DNA of 64,000 nt from the NCBI GenBank assembly GCA_904063045.1, contig CAJFCJ010000026.1, forward strand, positions 474,964-538,963, given 5' to 3'. A program made the translations under genes and the position numbers. Numbering within the stretch: position 1 is the first letter of the stretch; the number at the start of each line of letters is the position of its first letter. Shown here one piece after another: positions 23,958-36,224 of this stretch. Source of the stretch: Dimorphilus gyrociliatus. Taxonomy: Eukaryota; Annelida; Polychaeta; Dinophilidae. The notes under the pieces are model-generated. The model ran no database searches. It was not told the origin of the DNA and saw nothing but the letters and a program-made list of their open reading frames with translations.

Positions 23958-24446
23958 TTATTTACAGGATATTGTATTTGTTAATACTGAATATTTTGTG
24001 TGCTTACCCTTAGCTTCTACAGCTGCCATAAGCCTTCTTTCTATTGTCTCATATAAGAATTGAATTTCCAATTGTAAAATTTTAAAAAATTCCTCTCTGA
24101 ACATCTGCCATCTGTTTGCTGGCCATGGATCAAATGTTTCCACTTCCTGTCTCTTGAGGTATGCTTTTGTTCTGGCTGCTGTATGACAGCTAGCCCCATC
24201 CTGTTGAACAATTTCCCCTCTCTTATAATTTGGGACAACATGACTGCTCTGAATCCCCCACTTTTCTCCCTCTATATAGAACTCTTTCCTACTTATTATC
24301 TGCCTTTTGGATAAAGCAGGTTGTGTCCACACTTGGGGTTTGATGGCATGGTATTTTGCCTTTCCATCTTTTGTGCCACTTTTCTGGTCTACCACTTCTT
24401 TTGTTTGTTCCTTATAAACCAGTTTATTATGGGTCAATACACACAA
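23958..24446 (-). pseudogene. Tc1/mariner transposase relic, C-terminal half
   Basis: A 162-codon - strand frame carries VQQDGASCHTAARTKAYL (second Asp block) and DPWPAN (the start of the WPA/T-SPDLNPIE block, whose end is lost). A C-terminal RRLMAAVEAKGKHTKY tail is typical of Tc1 proteins. The third catalytic position is missing because SPDLNPIE is replaced by unrelated residues. Although open, the frame is only the C-terminal half and cannot encode an active enzyme. Confidence 0.8.
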
Positions 24447-24574
24447 CTATATAATTATCCTAAATTTTTTTAGGCTATTACAGTCTGAGTTGGAATTGAA
24501 ATTGACAAAATTTTTCAGCTGTGTTTGCTTTTTAAATGAACAGAAATGGGAAACTATAAAATAATTTTCCTTCC

Positions 24575-24900
24575 GGGAACAGGAACCATACTACAAATAT
24601 TGCTATTTATTTAACCTTATACAATACATAAAACCGTTATCAAGTTCAATTAATTTCATTTTAGGAATTGGGAACCACACTAGATTATATGAGCTTTTTT
24701 TGGAAATATGAACCACCTATTAAAACAAATTTATATATGCTTAATATATAATATTTATATATTATATGAACAGAAACCACACTAAAAAGCTTTTAATACA
24801 AAATTAATGTACTGATTAAAAAATACTTTAGATAATAAAGAACCACTCTAATAAAAAATGTTTAAATATTTTATTGAGAACCAGTCTAAAAATAAAAGTT
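24575..24900 (+). repeat. GGAACCA-NN-CTA boxes, small block
   Basis: Forward boxes lie near 24582, 24668, 24708, 24770, 24839 and 24878, with spacing of about 40-85 bp. They directly abut the 3' end of the MULE relic. Confidence 0.7.
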
Positions 24901-26554
24901 TTTGGCAAAATAGTTCAATTTGATCCCAATAAGGTTCCCCTGGTTGTATCCAACCTCTTTATCACAGTACATATTTAGTGCATAATAGTGTGGTTCATGT
25001 TCAAGTTTTAATATAGCGTACTGAAAACACAAATGAAAAAAATGGTCGGGATAGAAAATGTCTACATTTATTCTTCTGTGCCATCCTTCAACATCATTGT
25101 TGGTCCTGATGGCAAGACCAAATACAGACCAACAATTTGATGTCCAAATTGAATGCTTAATCCAAGTACTTTTAATGGGGTGCAGGAGAAAACATCCACA
25201 ACTGAGGAGAAAATGTCCATAGTGAAAGAGAATATTGACCAGGTATGTGGTGGGTAATATCCATATAGCCACTGGTTCTTGATGTAATCAATAAATGGTC
25301 CTAAATGAGTTGAGGTTGTCTGTTCAATGTTTTTTGAATGCATTTTCAATGATGTTTGATGGCAAAAATGGTAATGCCATTATTTTTTTCATTGCATGGT
25401 AACACTCTCCTTTTGCCTTATATTCACAAGATGGGTCTCTGACACATTTAAATGTTCCATCCAAAAACCATATCTTTCCTTTAGACAGTAGTTCAATTTG
25501 TTTTGGAGTTGAAAAAATTATTATTCTGTCATCTTTCATTTTAATATCTTTTACCAGAAACTCATCTGGTATAAATGATACTTCAAAATTTGAGTGAATA
25601 TCTGCCAGCTCTTCTGGCTGAAATCTTCTTTTTGTCCAATTTGCCAACCTGGCACAGTTATCCATTGATGGAATAGCTTCTTCACAATCACAATGATGTT
25701 TTAATACTTCCTCAGCTAAGCATTTTCCAGAAGAGAAAGTTTCAATTTCACACAATTGTTTAATTTCATTTTTAATTAAAATTTTCTTTTCCAGTCCATC
25801 TTCTCTTTTATGGGAATGGGGTTTTTTTCCATGATAGAATTGATCTTCCAATTGATTGACACTTGCTGGGCATTTGTTGTTCTTATTCCTTACACTACAT
25901 GTCCAAAATGTTTTTGTTGACCTTTTCATCTTTATTGTAAACATATAACCATCATAGGCTAATAGGTCTTTACCTTTTTGACTCATTCCTTTCAGAATTT
26001 TGAAAGTTGGCTCCATATCTACTCTTTTTGATGTTGGAGAATTTATGAAAGAAGTTTCCATCAAATTATTTGAATCCTGTGAATGATTTTCTGTTGTGAT
26101 TTCAATGTTACACCCAATCATCAGATCTGTGCTGTTGTTTTCAACAATAACATCATTATCATCAACATCTGTTCTCATATTTCTATCACTTTCTTTTTCA
26201 TTTTCATAAATATCTGGACCATTACCAACAACATCATTCATAGTATTTTGAACTTCATATGTCATCTTTACTTCCTTTTCCACTTCAGAGTTCACTGTTT
26301 TGATTTGACTAGTAGACAGCTGTTGTAAGGTGACCAAACATGTTCTCTTAGAAATATCTTCACAAATATTGCAAAGAAAGAGATGATTTTCTGTTAATAC
26401 CATCATTTAAAAAAAGTGATATATGCTATAAAATTGAATTTAACCTACTTTTCATGCATTTCTTGTGAATTATTACCCAATGGTGACATAGTTGACACTT
26501 TGCTTTATGCTGTCTTCCAACCATTTTCTCCTTACAATTGTAGCAATATGCCAT
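24886..26554 (-). pseudogene. zinc finger-FLYWCH-MULE transposase, decayed but most complete copy
   Basis: Read on the - strand, the order is as follows. A short first exon (26554-26449) starts MAYCYNC, continues with CQLC and ends IHKKC, a C-x2-C-x12-C-x2-C-...-H-x2-C finger, with a GTAGGT donor. A 360-codon frame (26406-25324) holds an acidic linker, a FLYWCH finger (GYMFTIKMK...FWTC...CPASV) and IIIFSTPKQIELL then IWFLDGTFK (first catalytic Asp). After a frameshift come HLGPFIDYIKNQWLYGYYPP and WSVFGLAIRTNNDVEGWHRR (C-terminal signature). About 100 residues expected after DGTFK, including the second Asp, are absent, so it is inactive. It is the template for the other fragments in the window. 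Confidence 0.85.
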
Positions 26555-26949
26555 TATCTATCAGTAAAAAGAGAGAGTTACCCCAAAATGGCTGCTCAAA
26601 TATTTTAAAAGAGATTTTATTAATTAAAGTTTTACCTTAAACTGATTCAATTTAAAAGACTTATCAAGAGATATTCTGGTGTATTGAATTTTTTTGATAT
26701 TGTGTTGTACTTGTGAAATATCCTTTTCAGATAATATTTGAATCAAACTCTCCTTTGTATGGAACAAAAACAGGAAATCATAAACAGGAAATAGTTCCTC
26801 AACAAAATGGAGAACCTGACATTGCATAATTTTTATTATCACTACAATGTACATACATTATTAATTTTAATTTCCATGGCCACTTTCCCCTATAGACTTT
26901 TTCCACTGTGGACATTTCTCCTGTGGATATTTTAATAGACTAGAAGAAT

Positions 26950-29190
26950 GTCAGTTTTAACCATACTAAAAAGGAAAAATTCAAAAAATTTACTATAGTA
27001 TGGTTCCTCTTTTGAAACAAAACACTTTTCGTAATATACATTGTATTGCAGGCAAATACTGTAAAAACTGAATCAAAACCAGCCTATAGACAGTTCATCA
27101 AATATTTTTTTTTTCAGATTCAAACATGTTTCGGAAGAGGGAACCACACTACTTTGAGCTAATTTTTAAATGCCTTTGTCTGTTAAACTTGAGGGAAATC
27201 TTAAGAGATATTATTAAAAATTTTTAGAAACACATGTTTTTGTACGGGGACCACACTAAAATGTTGTTGATACAAAAATATTAATTAGATTGCTTTAAAA
27301 CACATTTTAAACTTTACAATCAATAGTTTCTAATACTTAAATCTAGGATAGCAGGGAACCACACTAAAAAATTATGAATTTTGTGATATGTTAGTTGCAT
27401 TTTCTGAACCTGTCTAATTAACCAAGTGAAAAGATAATCTTTTCTTCTATATTATAAAATGCATTGTGCACAGGACGGAAACCATACTATAAAAATATTC
27501 TTAATTATTTTTTATTGTTTCTTTTATCTTTGTGTCCAAAAAGAAATTGTAAAAAAAGTAAAACTTTTAACACAGAGAAAACTGGTATTTATCTCTCTTT
27601 ACTCTTTGACAAAATTTCTTAAATTAGGCCTAAGTGTCATTCCTCCTTTTTTAAATAAATCTTGTTTTGAGGAGAGAAACAAAACAAAATGTGGAATTTA
27701 TTTTGAAAAATGAAGCCCACTGGAAAAATTTTGAATATGGTGTTGAGAACCATACTAATAAAAAATTAGTGATGTTTTTAAAGAAATATTTCATTATGAA
27801 TTATAGATACACTAATTTAAAAATGTGTTTTGGTTTAGGAATAAGGACCACTCTAGACCGTCTTGAAATGAATTGAAAGTTAATTTTGTATTTTTTTTGG
27901 GAAGGGGAACCACACCAGGAAAACTTCACACACATTTTAAACTTTTGTTTTTAAGAAAAACAAAAAGCTAGATCTAACATTTAAAAAGAGTGGAAGGATA
28001 CTGTTTTCCTTTCAGGTGAAAAGATATAAGTATTTCTCATAAAGGAAGGGAAACCATACTAATACAATTTTCTAAATGCATTTCTTTGAAAGAGCAGCCA
28101 CAATAACATATATTTTAAAGGAAACCACACTATATTTTTTTAGTAAGAAACCATACTAATAAAAAAATTCAGAATGCATGTTCAAATGTTTTAAAAGAGA
28201 ACCACACTAAAATAATTTGGACAAAGTGTTTAGAAAATGAACAAAATTTTTCACACATTCAAATTAAGTCAGGAACCACACTTTCCTCTATATTAATAGG
28301 TTTGGTTTTAAGTTGAAAAATGAAACTAGAATTCCTTTTATATTCAATTGTTTTAAGAAAGGAAACCAGCAGTGAAATACATTTCAGTTTTCCTTGTTTT
28401 TGGAATGAAAACCAATCTAAGGAATTTTTTTATTAGGAAAGGAACCACTCTTTTTTTTAAATATTGTTTGAAATTTACAAGTAATAATTATACGGGGAAC
28501 CAGTCTAGAAACCATACTAAAAAATACATGACAGATTGTAATATTTTGAAGGGGGAACCACACTAAATATACTATATAAAAGAGGATGTGTTGCATTATT
28601 AGAGGGAGATGTGACAGACATGTCACATAGGCAAAACTTGAATGTTGTTGTCTGTTAAGAATTATAACTAAATATGAATAACTAATTATTTGATATCCAA
28701 TAAGGATAAAAAAATTACTGATTTTGGCATCCATAATCAAGAGGACAAACTTTAAATTTATCCTGAAGATGCTGCTTTCCAAAGGAAAGCATCTTTAAAA
28801 CTCTACAGCAGACGGATGCTTTCTTTTTTTTAGATGATGACTGAAAGAGTGTTTACCCCATTAAACCTTCTCAGCAAGAATACTGATTGACCTAGTTTTA
28901 AAAATCTTTTATTCTACATCAATGTAGATTTTTTTAGTGTGGTTCCTATCCCACCAAAGAAATATTTTTCTGATATGGTTTTCCCTTCTTTTTTCGTTAA
29001 AAGAAAACTGGTAATTATGTATTCTAGAGTGGTTCTTTTCTTTTACTAAAAAAGAAGCAATTTTGATGTTTTCACAATTATTACCATACCATCTTGAAAA
29101 TGTGTGGAATATGTGGTTCCCATTCATTTAAAAATTTTTTAAGACTGGTACAGTAATAATTTAAAAATGTGAACTAGTGTGGTTTGCCTA
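26950..29190. repeat. GGAACCA-NN-CTA box array, block at 27-29 kb
   Basis: Forward boxes are frequent from 27140 to 28565 (near 27140, 27247, 27355, 27478, 27747, 27907, 28050, 28120, 28147, 28199, 28272, 28442, 28495, 28507 and 28555), closest spacing 10-50 bp. From 28935 they turn to reverse orientation (28937, 29033, 29113 and 29178). The stretch 28570-28920 lacks them. Frames on the opposite strand repeatedly translate the box as VWFP and are not genes. Confidence 0.85.
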
Positions 29191-29439
29191 CCCCTCAAAA
29201 AACACACATTTTTAATAATATACTCTAAATGAAAAATCAAAACCCTTTAAAATATATTTTACCTGCTTCAAAACAAAACTGGTATTTATGTTTACAAATG
29301 TGATTCTATTGTAGTTATTTTTTCTCTTTTTTTTCCTACCCATATTATGGTGAATTTTTGGAAAAGTCGAGCCAATTTTCCATATTTTGTACATTTTTTA
29401 TTTAAATGTTGTACATTTACAAAATTATAATATTTTAGC

Positions 29440-29610
29440 TTCAAACCATTTTTCTTGGATGCAGTCCAGTCCTCCTCTTCAGCAATGAGTTGTGAAGGGC
29501 AAACTAAGTCCTTTTTCCATCTCTTGTTCAGTATTTCAACTTTTCTTTGGGCACACTTCCACAAAGTTTCCATAATGCTAAACTGTGGCCCCTCTCATGC
29601 ACCGGGATCA
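29440..29610 (-). pseudogene. Tc1 transposase relic, third-catalytic-residue region
   Basis: The - strand reads GPQFSIMETLWKCAQRKVE and later AEEEDWTAS. This corresponds to the SPDLN-IENLW-..-RKV ... EEW segment at the C-terminal end of Tc1 transposases, with SPDLN partly decayed. Only this fragment is preserved. Confidence 0.6.
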
Positions 29611-29715
29611 ACAGAGCTCACCCTGTACATTTATTACACTTCTAGTGAAAACAATAACAAAAAAATATTGACTACAGTTGAAAGTGCAACAACTATTTGC
29701 AACTATTCATTTAAT

Positions 29716-30316
29716 TTATGAATAAAGTATAGAACATTTTTCCAAAACTTCTGATGAAGTCAGCTGATGATAGTCAAATCTCTGCCAAATTTTAAAAGTT
29801 CCATCCACATACCAAACTTTGGATGATAAAAGCAGATCAAGTTGTTTTGATGTGGAAAAGATAATGATCCTTTCACCATTTTCAAGAATATCTTTTTTTT
29901 TTTCTCTTTGGCTTCCATTTTGGAAATATTTTGAATTTACCATCTCCCTCATAGTTTTCTTCTGCTATGCTTTCAAATGAATCTTCATTCATAGTTTCTG
30001 TTATGAGATCTAGATTTGAAGCTTGGTTGATTTCTGATATTTCATTATTCTTTGACTGCAACTCATCTCATTCAATATTGCCATCACTAGAATGTGAGTA
30101 ACAAACTTCCTCTTCATGATCAATATCCATGGAAGACATTTTGAAATTTTCTACTTCATTAGATTTGTTGGTGATATTATTTAGAGGCTCTTTGTTATTT
30201 TCTTCAACAGTTGGCTCTTCAACCATATCTTGAGTTTTAGAATGCTCATCACACCTTCTCAAACAAATTCTCAATGTTTGATTAGTAATAGATGAGCATA
30301 TAGAACAATAAAACAA
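29716..30316 (-). pseudogene. FLYWCH-MULE transposase relic, two pieces
   Basis: The 5' piece (30316-30068) encodes LFYCSICSSITNQTLRICL plus an acidic linker, equivalent to the LFLCNICEDISKRTCL segment of the 26-kb copy. The 3' piece (29952-29716) reads ERIIIFSTSKQLDLLLSSK then VWYVDGTFKI, the first-Asp region. The FLYWCH finger between them is deleted. Tc1 sequence lies immediately downstream on the same strand. Confidence 0.75.
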
Positions 30317-30483
30317 TCTTAGATGTTAATCAGTAAATATCTAACCTGATAAACACTTCCAATGGAGTTTATGTAAACAAAGAAACTGGTGTAATCATTT
30401 CTTGTTTTATCACTCAAAAATTTCAATAAATCAACAAAACATTTAAAATATTCAAAACAACAAGAAAAAAGATATTTTCTCAC

Positions 30484-31130
30484 TCACTGGGGCGACTTCT
30501 ATTGTATTCTCATGCACCATACATTCTCTATGGGAGAGAGATCTGGGAAGTAAGCTAACCAAGGTAAGACTGTGCACTTTTCAGTCTTGATATATTTTTG
30601 CACAATACTGGCCTTGTAGCAGGGAGCATTGTACTGTTGAGAAATAAAACCCTTCCGATATCGTTTTTTTTTCTAGGAATGGCATGATCTCTTCTTTCAA
30701 AAGAGCCAGGTACCAGCCTTTTGTGCATTTTTTTCAATTCTAGAAAATTATCTGGCCTCATACATCAACAGATCATGACACCTCCACCAACTGCTGAATG
30801 TAGACATCTTAAGTTTTCCCTTTCTGGATTATACTGCAAGATTTGGAAGTTATCTGGCATCTACATTCATCAGAGATGATTACATTACGATTCTTCTTCT
30901 TGATACGGGGATGTTGAGAGATTTTTTAAATTTCCCTCCCATTTCTTTGAGGGTTTTTTGAATTGTCATTTTTTAAACTGTAAGGTTGCATTTAGATGCC
31001 AGCTTTGTGCTTGTAGCCCTCTGTTTCTCTTTCTCCAGTTTGTTTATTTCTCTCTTCATGAGGGTTCTATCTCTAATTGACAGAGATTTTGGTCTCCCAA
31101 CACCTCCACTTTTTGTATAATTTACTGAAA
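30484..31130 (-). pseudogene. Tc1/mariner transposase relic, nearly full order
   Basis: From 31130 downward on the - strand: GGVGRPKSLSIRDRTLMKRE (the GRP linker of the paired HTH domains), a long decayed middle, SIVQKYIKTEKCTVLPW, and WLAYFPDLSPIENVW near 30490-30540 (third catalytic block). Every frame has stops. The 20-bp satellite lies immediately upstream. Confidence 0.8.
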
Positions 31131-31175
31131 AAAACTAGACAAAATTTCCTACACAGCAGTCAAATTTTTTCTTAA

Positions 31176-31520
31176 TGATTATTCAAGATATCTAATGAAT
31201 ATTCTTATAATCTAATAAATATTCATATGATCTAATAAGTATTCATATAATCTAATAAATATTCATATGATCTAATAAATATTCATATGATCTAATAAAT
31301 ATTCATATGATCTAATAAATATTCATATGATCTAATAAATATTCATATGATCTAATAAATATTCATATGATCTAATAAATATTCATATGATCTAATAAAT
31401 ATTCATATGATCTAATAAATATTCATATTATCTAATAAATATTCATATTATCTAATAAATATTCATATTATCTAATAAATATTCATATAATCCAATAAAT
31501 ATTCATATTATCTAATGAAT
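31176..31520. repeat. 20-bp tandem repeat, about 17 copies
   Basis: The unit ATATGATCTAATAAATATTC repeats with a strict 20-bp period. The central copies are nearly identical, and the edges drift to TTAT and ATAA in place of ATGA. The unit holds the AATATTCAT word that is dispersed elsewhere (20.9-21.2, 32.9-34.1, 36.2-36.7 and 40.1 kb). The high central identity points to recent expansion. Confidence 0.95.
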
Positions 31521-31889
31521 ATCCATACAGTTCAGGTAACCTATTTTTGAACGCCCAGCTATTTTCAGCATATTCAACTAATTGAATTTTTAAAGTTCAC
31601 TGTTTAATTAACAAAAATAATTTTATTCTGAAAAAATCACAAAAAGTGCCTGTTATCCTATTTTTGAATTTTATGAATTCTGATAAAAATGTTGTTAGTA
31701 AAGGTAAGAAATATGTTTATTTTTACATTTTATTAACATGTAGATTATATTACTTGAAATAATCACTTGTTCTTTTTCTTTAATATCTTATATTATATCC
31801 TTTATTTTTCTGACAGAATCTGACTCTTTTATGGAAGCTTTTCTATAAATTAGTAATATACCAATTTGTTATGTTATTAAATTCCTCTT

Positions 31890-32070
31890 CTACTGCCCTT
31901 CACAAATCATCTTTTGTCTGCAAAACAAGGGTTTGCAACCTATTTTTTAAGTAAGCCCACAAATTTTCAATAATATTCAATTCTGGGCTTCTGGATGGCC
32001 AGTCTTGCAAAACTGCTATATTGTTTCTCTCAAGAAATGTTCTTGTAGATGCCTATGTATGACATTTGGC
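31890..32070 (-). pseudogene. Tc1 transposase C-terminal relic (one half of a split copy)
   Basis: The - strand reads RTFLERNNIAVLQDWPSRSP followed by ELNIIENLWAYLKNRLQ, the third catalytic block of Tc1 transposases and very well preserved. The matching DNA-binding part lies at 32633-32836 on the same strand. A + strand MULE fragment sits between the two. Confidence 0.85.
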
Positions 32071-32304
32071 AGGGACCAGTTGAAAGGGTCAGTAGTTCAA
32101 AAGGTCCGCAAGCTGATTGAAAGGGTCCGCAACTCAAATTAAATTGTCTGCATACTGATTGGAAGACTTCCTAATAATTTTTTTTATAATTTTGGATTAA
32201 ATTAGAACCAACCAAAAGAACCAGAATCCTTGACATTTTTACTTAATCACTCCTTTATTGCTGATGGCTTCCTTCAATGTGATTTATTATATCAAAATGA
32301 ATGA

Positions 32305-32592
32305 GTGTTAATTTTTGCAACAGCAAAACAATTAAAACTGTTATCATCATCAAAGATTTGGTATATGGATGGCACCTTTAAAGTTGTCAATCAACCATTC
32401 AAACAAATGTTTTCAATCCATAGTTTTTTGAAAAAAGATGGAGAAATAAAGCAAGTTTCATTTCTTTTTGCTCTGCTTTCTTCCAAAAAGAGAGCAGCAT
32501 ACTCACTTTTCTTCAAAGTATGTTTTCAAATGTTATTGAATACATGGAAGATTAACCTTTTCCTTTTCCATCAGAATGTAAAAGAATTATGA
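32305..32592 (+). pseudogene. MULE transposase relic, first-Asp region
   Basis: A 95-codon + frame reads LIFATAKQLKLLSSSK, IWYMDGTFKVV and FSIHSFLKKDGEI, then a hydrophobic strand. This is the first catalytic Asp and following core of the MULE transposase, and here the post-DGTFK segment lost from the 26-kb copy is kept. It lies between the two halves of a - strand Tc1 copy. Confidence 0.8.
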
Positions 32593-32632
32593 TTTCATAA
32601 TTATCATAAAAAAAGAAAAGAAATGAAAAAGA

Positions 32633-32836
32633 TTATGAATGACAAATTTTTCTCTCTTCCCTCTCTGTTAGAATCTTTGGGGTGCATAATTTTGATAGAT
32701 TGTTAATAGTTCCATGTGTCTCAAACTTTTTTATAATGTAATGGACAGATCCCTTTGAAATTTTTAATTGTTTTGCAATTTCACTCATTGACATCTTTTC
32801 CTTCCTCTTTTCCATCAGTAATTTTCTCATACCCAA
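32633..32836 (-). pseudogene. Tc1 transposase DNA-binding domain relic
   Basis: The 67-codon - strand frame contains MSMSEIAKQLKISKGSVHYI, IIKKFETHGTI and PKILTEREERKI. This is the first helix-turn-helix and linker of Tc1-like transposases in the usual spacing. The catalytic part is at 31890-32070. Confidence 0.85.
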
Positions 32837-32859
32837 GCTAATTTTTGTACTGTATTATA

Positions 32860-34075
32860 TAAAGAATATTCTTAACAGGTAATAAATATTCATAACAGGC
32901 AATAAATTTTCATGATATATAATGAATATTCATAACATGTAATAAATATTCATAATGTCAAATAAGTGGTTCAGGGACAGTTCGCCCTATTTCACAAACA
33001 TTTAGTCCTGCAAGTAGGGCAAATGTTATGTTCTACTTATTTCTCACACTTTTTGCTGTTATTGATATATCTTTGATATTATGTATCTGGAACACATACC
33101 CCATTAATGTAACTGTTACAAGTTTTTTTTTTACATATCTATTTCCTGTTCCTTTGAAAGAAAAGTGTTTTAAATAGAAAGAATTTTGTTTTTTTTTTGA
33201 GTTGTTCTCTCAAGGAATTGGTTTAATACATTACCCAAAAAAGGTTCAAGACATATTGTGAGAAAAGATCATACTCATTTTAATAATGAAAAGACTTTAG
33301 AACAAGGAATAAGCATTAACACATTTAAAGAAATCCACTTTAGAAAGAGATGAATGATGTGGGAAAAGATTAGATAAAGATATTTCTTTGCCTCAAATTG
33401 AATAAATTAAAAGATCAGCCAATCAAAAACCAAAACCAAACACATAGATACCTTTTTTTTTGAACTGGAAATGAATGAGAATAGATTCCAAATTATTTCT
33501 TATTTTAGATTTTGAGAAGGTCTTTTGGGTTGCAGCAACAGAAGTGACTCTCTAATGAATATTAATTAATAATGATGTGTCTGTAAAAATATTCATGAGT
33601 TGTTGAAATGAATAATTTATAAGAGGAGGCAGTGGCTAATTAATTAATGAATAATGGAGATGGACAAACTCAAAATCAGAGTTCCTTTGAAGGAAGGCAT
33701 AACTGACCACATAGATATGCAACATTTGTTAATGAATATTCATAATGTGTATGATATGAATATGTATTTGATTTTGTATTGAGTATGCATGCATATGACC
33801 TATTAATATGAATATTCATGATGTGATGTACGTTTACAATAAGAATATTCATCAACTTGACATGTGACATAATTAAATGAATATTTCTATTATGTGGATT
33901 AAGACACATTTATTTTAATAACTTAAAAAATATTCAGAAAATGTTTAAATGAATATTCAAATTACGATCAATAAATAAATATTCATAACAAACACGAATG
34001 TGCTACATTTTAATGAATATTCATGAAGCGCCGAAATGAATATGCATAATTAATGAATATTCATGACACTTGGTA
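32860..34075. repeat. ATGAATATTCAT-rich domain
   Basis: The palindrome ATGAATATTCAT and near copies (AATAAATATTCATAA, ATGAATATTAAT, ATGAATATGCAT) recur about 20 times. They are densest at 32870-32960, 33550-33620, 33730-33760, 33800-33960 and 34010-34070. Spacing is irregular, unlike the true tandem arrays. A GCCCTA...TAGGGC inverted pair lies near 32985-33025. No exon is recognised. Confidence 0.7.
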
Positions 34076-34570
34076 AATTTTTCACACATTTGGCTTTCAT
34101 TAAAAACTACCAGTTTTCAAAATAATTTAGAAATTTGTTGATATGATCACGTGATTGTTTCTAAATAAATACCAAGTAAAATATCTAGGAATCTTCAGTA
34201 GAGAAGGTAGGATAAAATTGAGAGAGTTAAAGATGATAATTTATCAAAAAGAAAAAAAGACGATTTTGAATTATCGTCAAATTAAGGATTTTTCTTCCCA
34301 ATAAAAATAAAATAATTGTCTTGTGTTATGGAAATTCAACGAGGAAGATGTATTGCATTTGATAAAATATTAACTGCAGCCCTTTTGTCCCTAAACAAAA
34401 TGGCTACTGTGGACTCGAAATCTTTCCCATTTTATTTATATACAAATTTCAAAACCTAGTTACCAGTTTATTTATAATAAATATTTTTTGTATTTTAATC
34501 GACCTTGACACTTTTTCGCCATGATTTTTATTGTTTAACTTACGAAAAATCAATAATTATTAAAAAGAGC

Positions 34571-34642
34571 CAATCAGCGTGTAAGAAGATCACGTGATGA
34601 GGTCACGTGACCTAATCACGTGACTAAACTATAACATAAATA
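34571..34642 (+). promoter_or_regulatory. CCAAT, triple E-box and TATA promoter (module 4)
   Basis: GCCAATCAG (near 34570) is followed by three CACGTG sites near 34592, 34604 and 34618, 12-14 bp apart, and then CATAAATA (34635-34642). TTTCGACAGCAATTTCACTT about 10 nt downstream resembles the TTTC-GCAG start region of modules 1 and 2. This is the most orderly promoter-like arrangement in the window. No coding exon is recognised within 1 kb downstream. Confidence 0.65.
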
Positions 34643-35060
34643 CGCGTAGCTTTCGACAGCAATTTCACTTGATCAATTTTTAGTCCAATAAACAGTTAAA
34701 AAAAACTGTTGAGATTGTGAGGCTTAGAAAATTGATAATTGCTTTAAGAGACGGACAAAAGCCTTTAATCTTCTTTACTGATTATAAAACTGTCAATTTT
34801 GTAGTAATTTTTAAAAAACATATGAATAGTTGATTCGTTTTCTAAAATTCTGATCCCGATGATGATGATGATGATGATTGTCTTCCGGGACAATCATCAC
34901 CCTCACTCTATCTCTGATAATCATATCATTCCTAGCAATTTTTAATATTGTTAGATGACTTTTATCTCTATTTCTTTTCATAAAAAAATAAAAAAAAGAT
35001 TTTTTTTTTTAAAAAAAAATTGATAAGAGAAATCTCGCTGAAAAAGCGAGATTTTACTTT
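34643..35060 (+). other. putative non-coding transcript region with strong hairpins
   Basis: Two hairpins stand out: TGATGATTGTC...GACAATCATCA, starting in a (GAT)n run near 34866, and AAATCTCGCT-GAAAA-AGCGAGATTT near 35030-35055 (10-bp perfect stem). Between them lie CT-rich and A/T-homopolymer sequences. No reading frame is convincing. Confidence 0.4.
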
Positions 35061-36220
35061 TATATTTTCGAGATCAAGAAATGCAAACACTTCTTTATTT
35101 ATATTTTAATGATTAGCCAATCAACTATTTGGTTAGTTATTTAACCAATTGGAATAGGACATTCATTATTTTTTTTTGATACTCACACACTGACTGCTGA
35201 GCTATGTCAAAGCAAAACCACGTGATCACATAAAATGTACAATTTATCTTTTGGTTTTTTCCCCTTGGAGGTGAAAGGATATGGTTCCGTGTTCCTCTCT
35301 TAGACAAAATTTTAGATGAAGTGATGATGGAGATAGTAGTTTGTCCCTTATTAATAAAATGAGATATCTCTAATTTAAATGATAATAACATGACTACCTT
35401 AATTGATATTTTACAAATTGGGAGCTTTATCATGTTGGTCTCTTTTTCTAAAATCTTCCCTTCTCTCTTTCTCTCTTAGATAATATTGTATAGTTTTTTT
35501 CATTACTTCATATAAAGATAACATTTGTTCATCATCTTTTTGATGATTTGAGAAAAAAAGGAAATTTGCCTTAACCTTGACCTTTTAATTTTCAAAATAA
35601 TCTTTTACCAATGAGTTGTAGTAGCATCTTCTTCTACCTCTACTATTATTTTTGGCCATGTCCTTGACATTTTTTCTTAAATGGCCATATTTCTATATTG
35701 AACATTTCATACAATTCACATCATCATCTTTCTCACCTTGACCTTGTCGTACATTTTTTATTGTCCACTTAATCAATAATATAAACTGGTAAAGAATTGA
35801 TAATATACAATTTTTGGATTGTTTGCACTCAAAAATAGCAAGGATTATCAGAAGACAAACAAAAAGATCAATTGATCTTTATCATTTTTTTAAATAAAAA
35901 AAAATTCATAAAATCTTCAAAATCGGATTTTTCTCAACTTATAATAATAAAATATTTGTAATGGTGATTTTTTTTTAGAGAAAGATATCTTTATCTTTCT
36001 CTCCAAATCATCCTTTTCCCAATGACAAAATTCTTCACTAATTTATACTTAAACTACACATCCTTCTTGTTAAAAGAGCGACGTCTACCGGAAATTTTAA
36101 AAGTTGATAATAAAATTTTTTTTTCAAACGGAAGTGTGAGTCTATTAATTCTGACTTCCGGAAGTTAAAAAATTTAAAATGAAAAATCATGTCTTCTTCA
36201 AAATTATTTAACCACAACTG
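35061..36220. other. AT-rich stretch, no gene recognised
   Basis: It contains a CACGTG site near 35219, CCTTAACCTTGACCTT words near 35570 and 35750, and an ETS-like CTTCCGGAAG palindrome near 36160. Short open frames have no recognisable domain. Confidence 0.3.
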
Positions 36221-36224
36221 TTTA

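Noticed and set aside
31176-31520. CRISPR-like direct repeats
   Set aside because: The 20-bp units are contiguous, without unique spacers, and the genome is eukaryotic. It is a tandem satellite.
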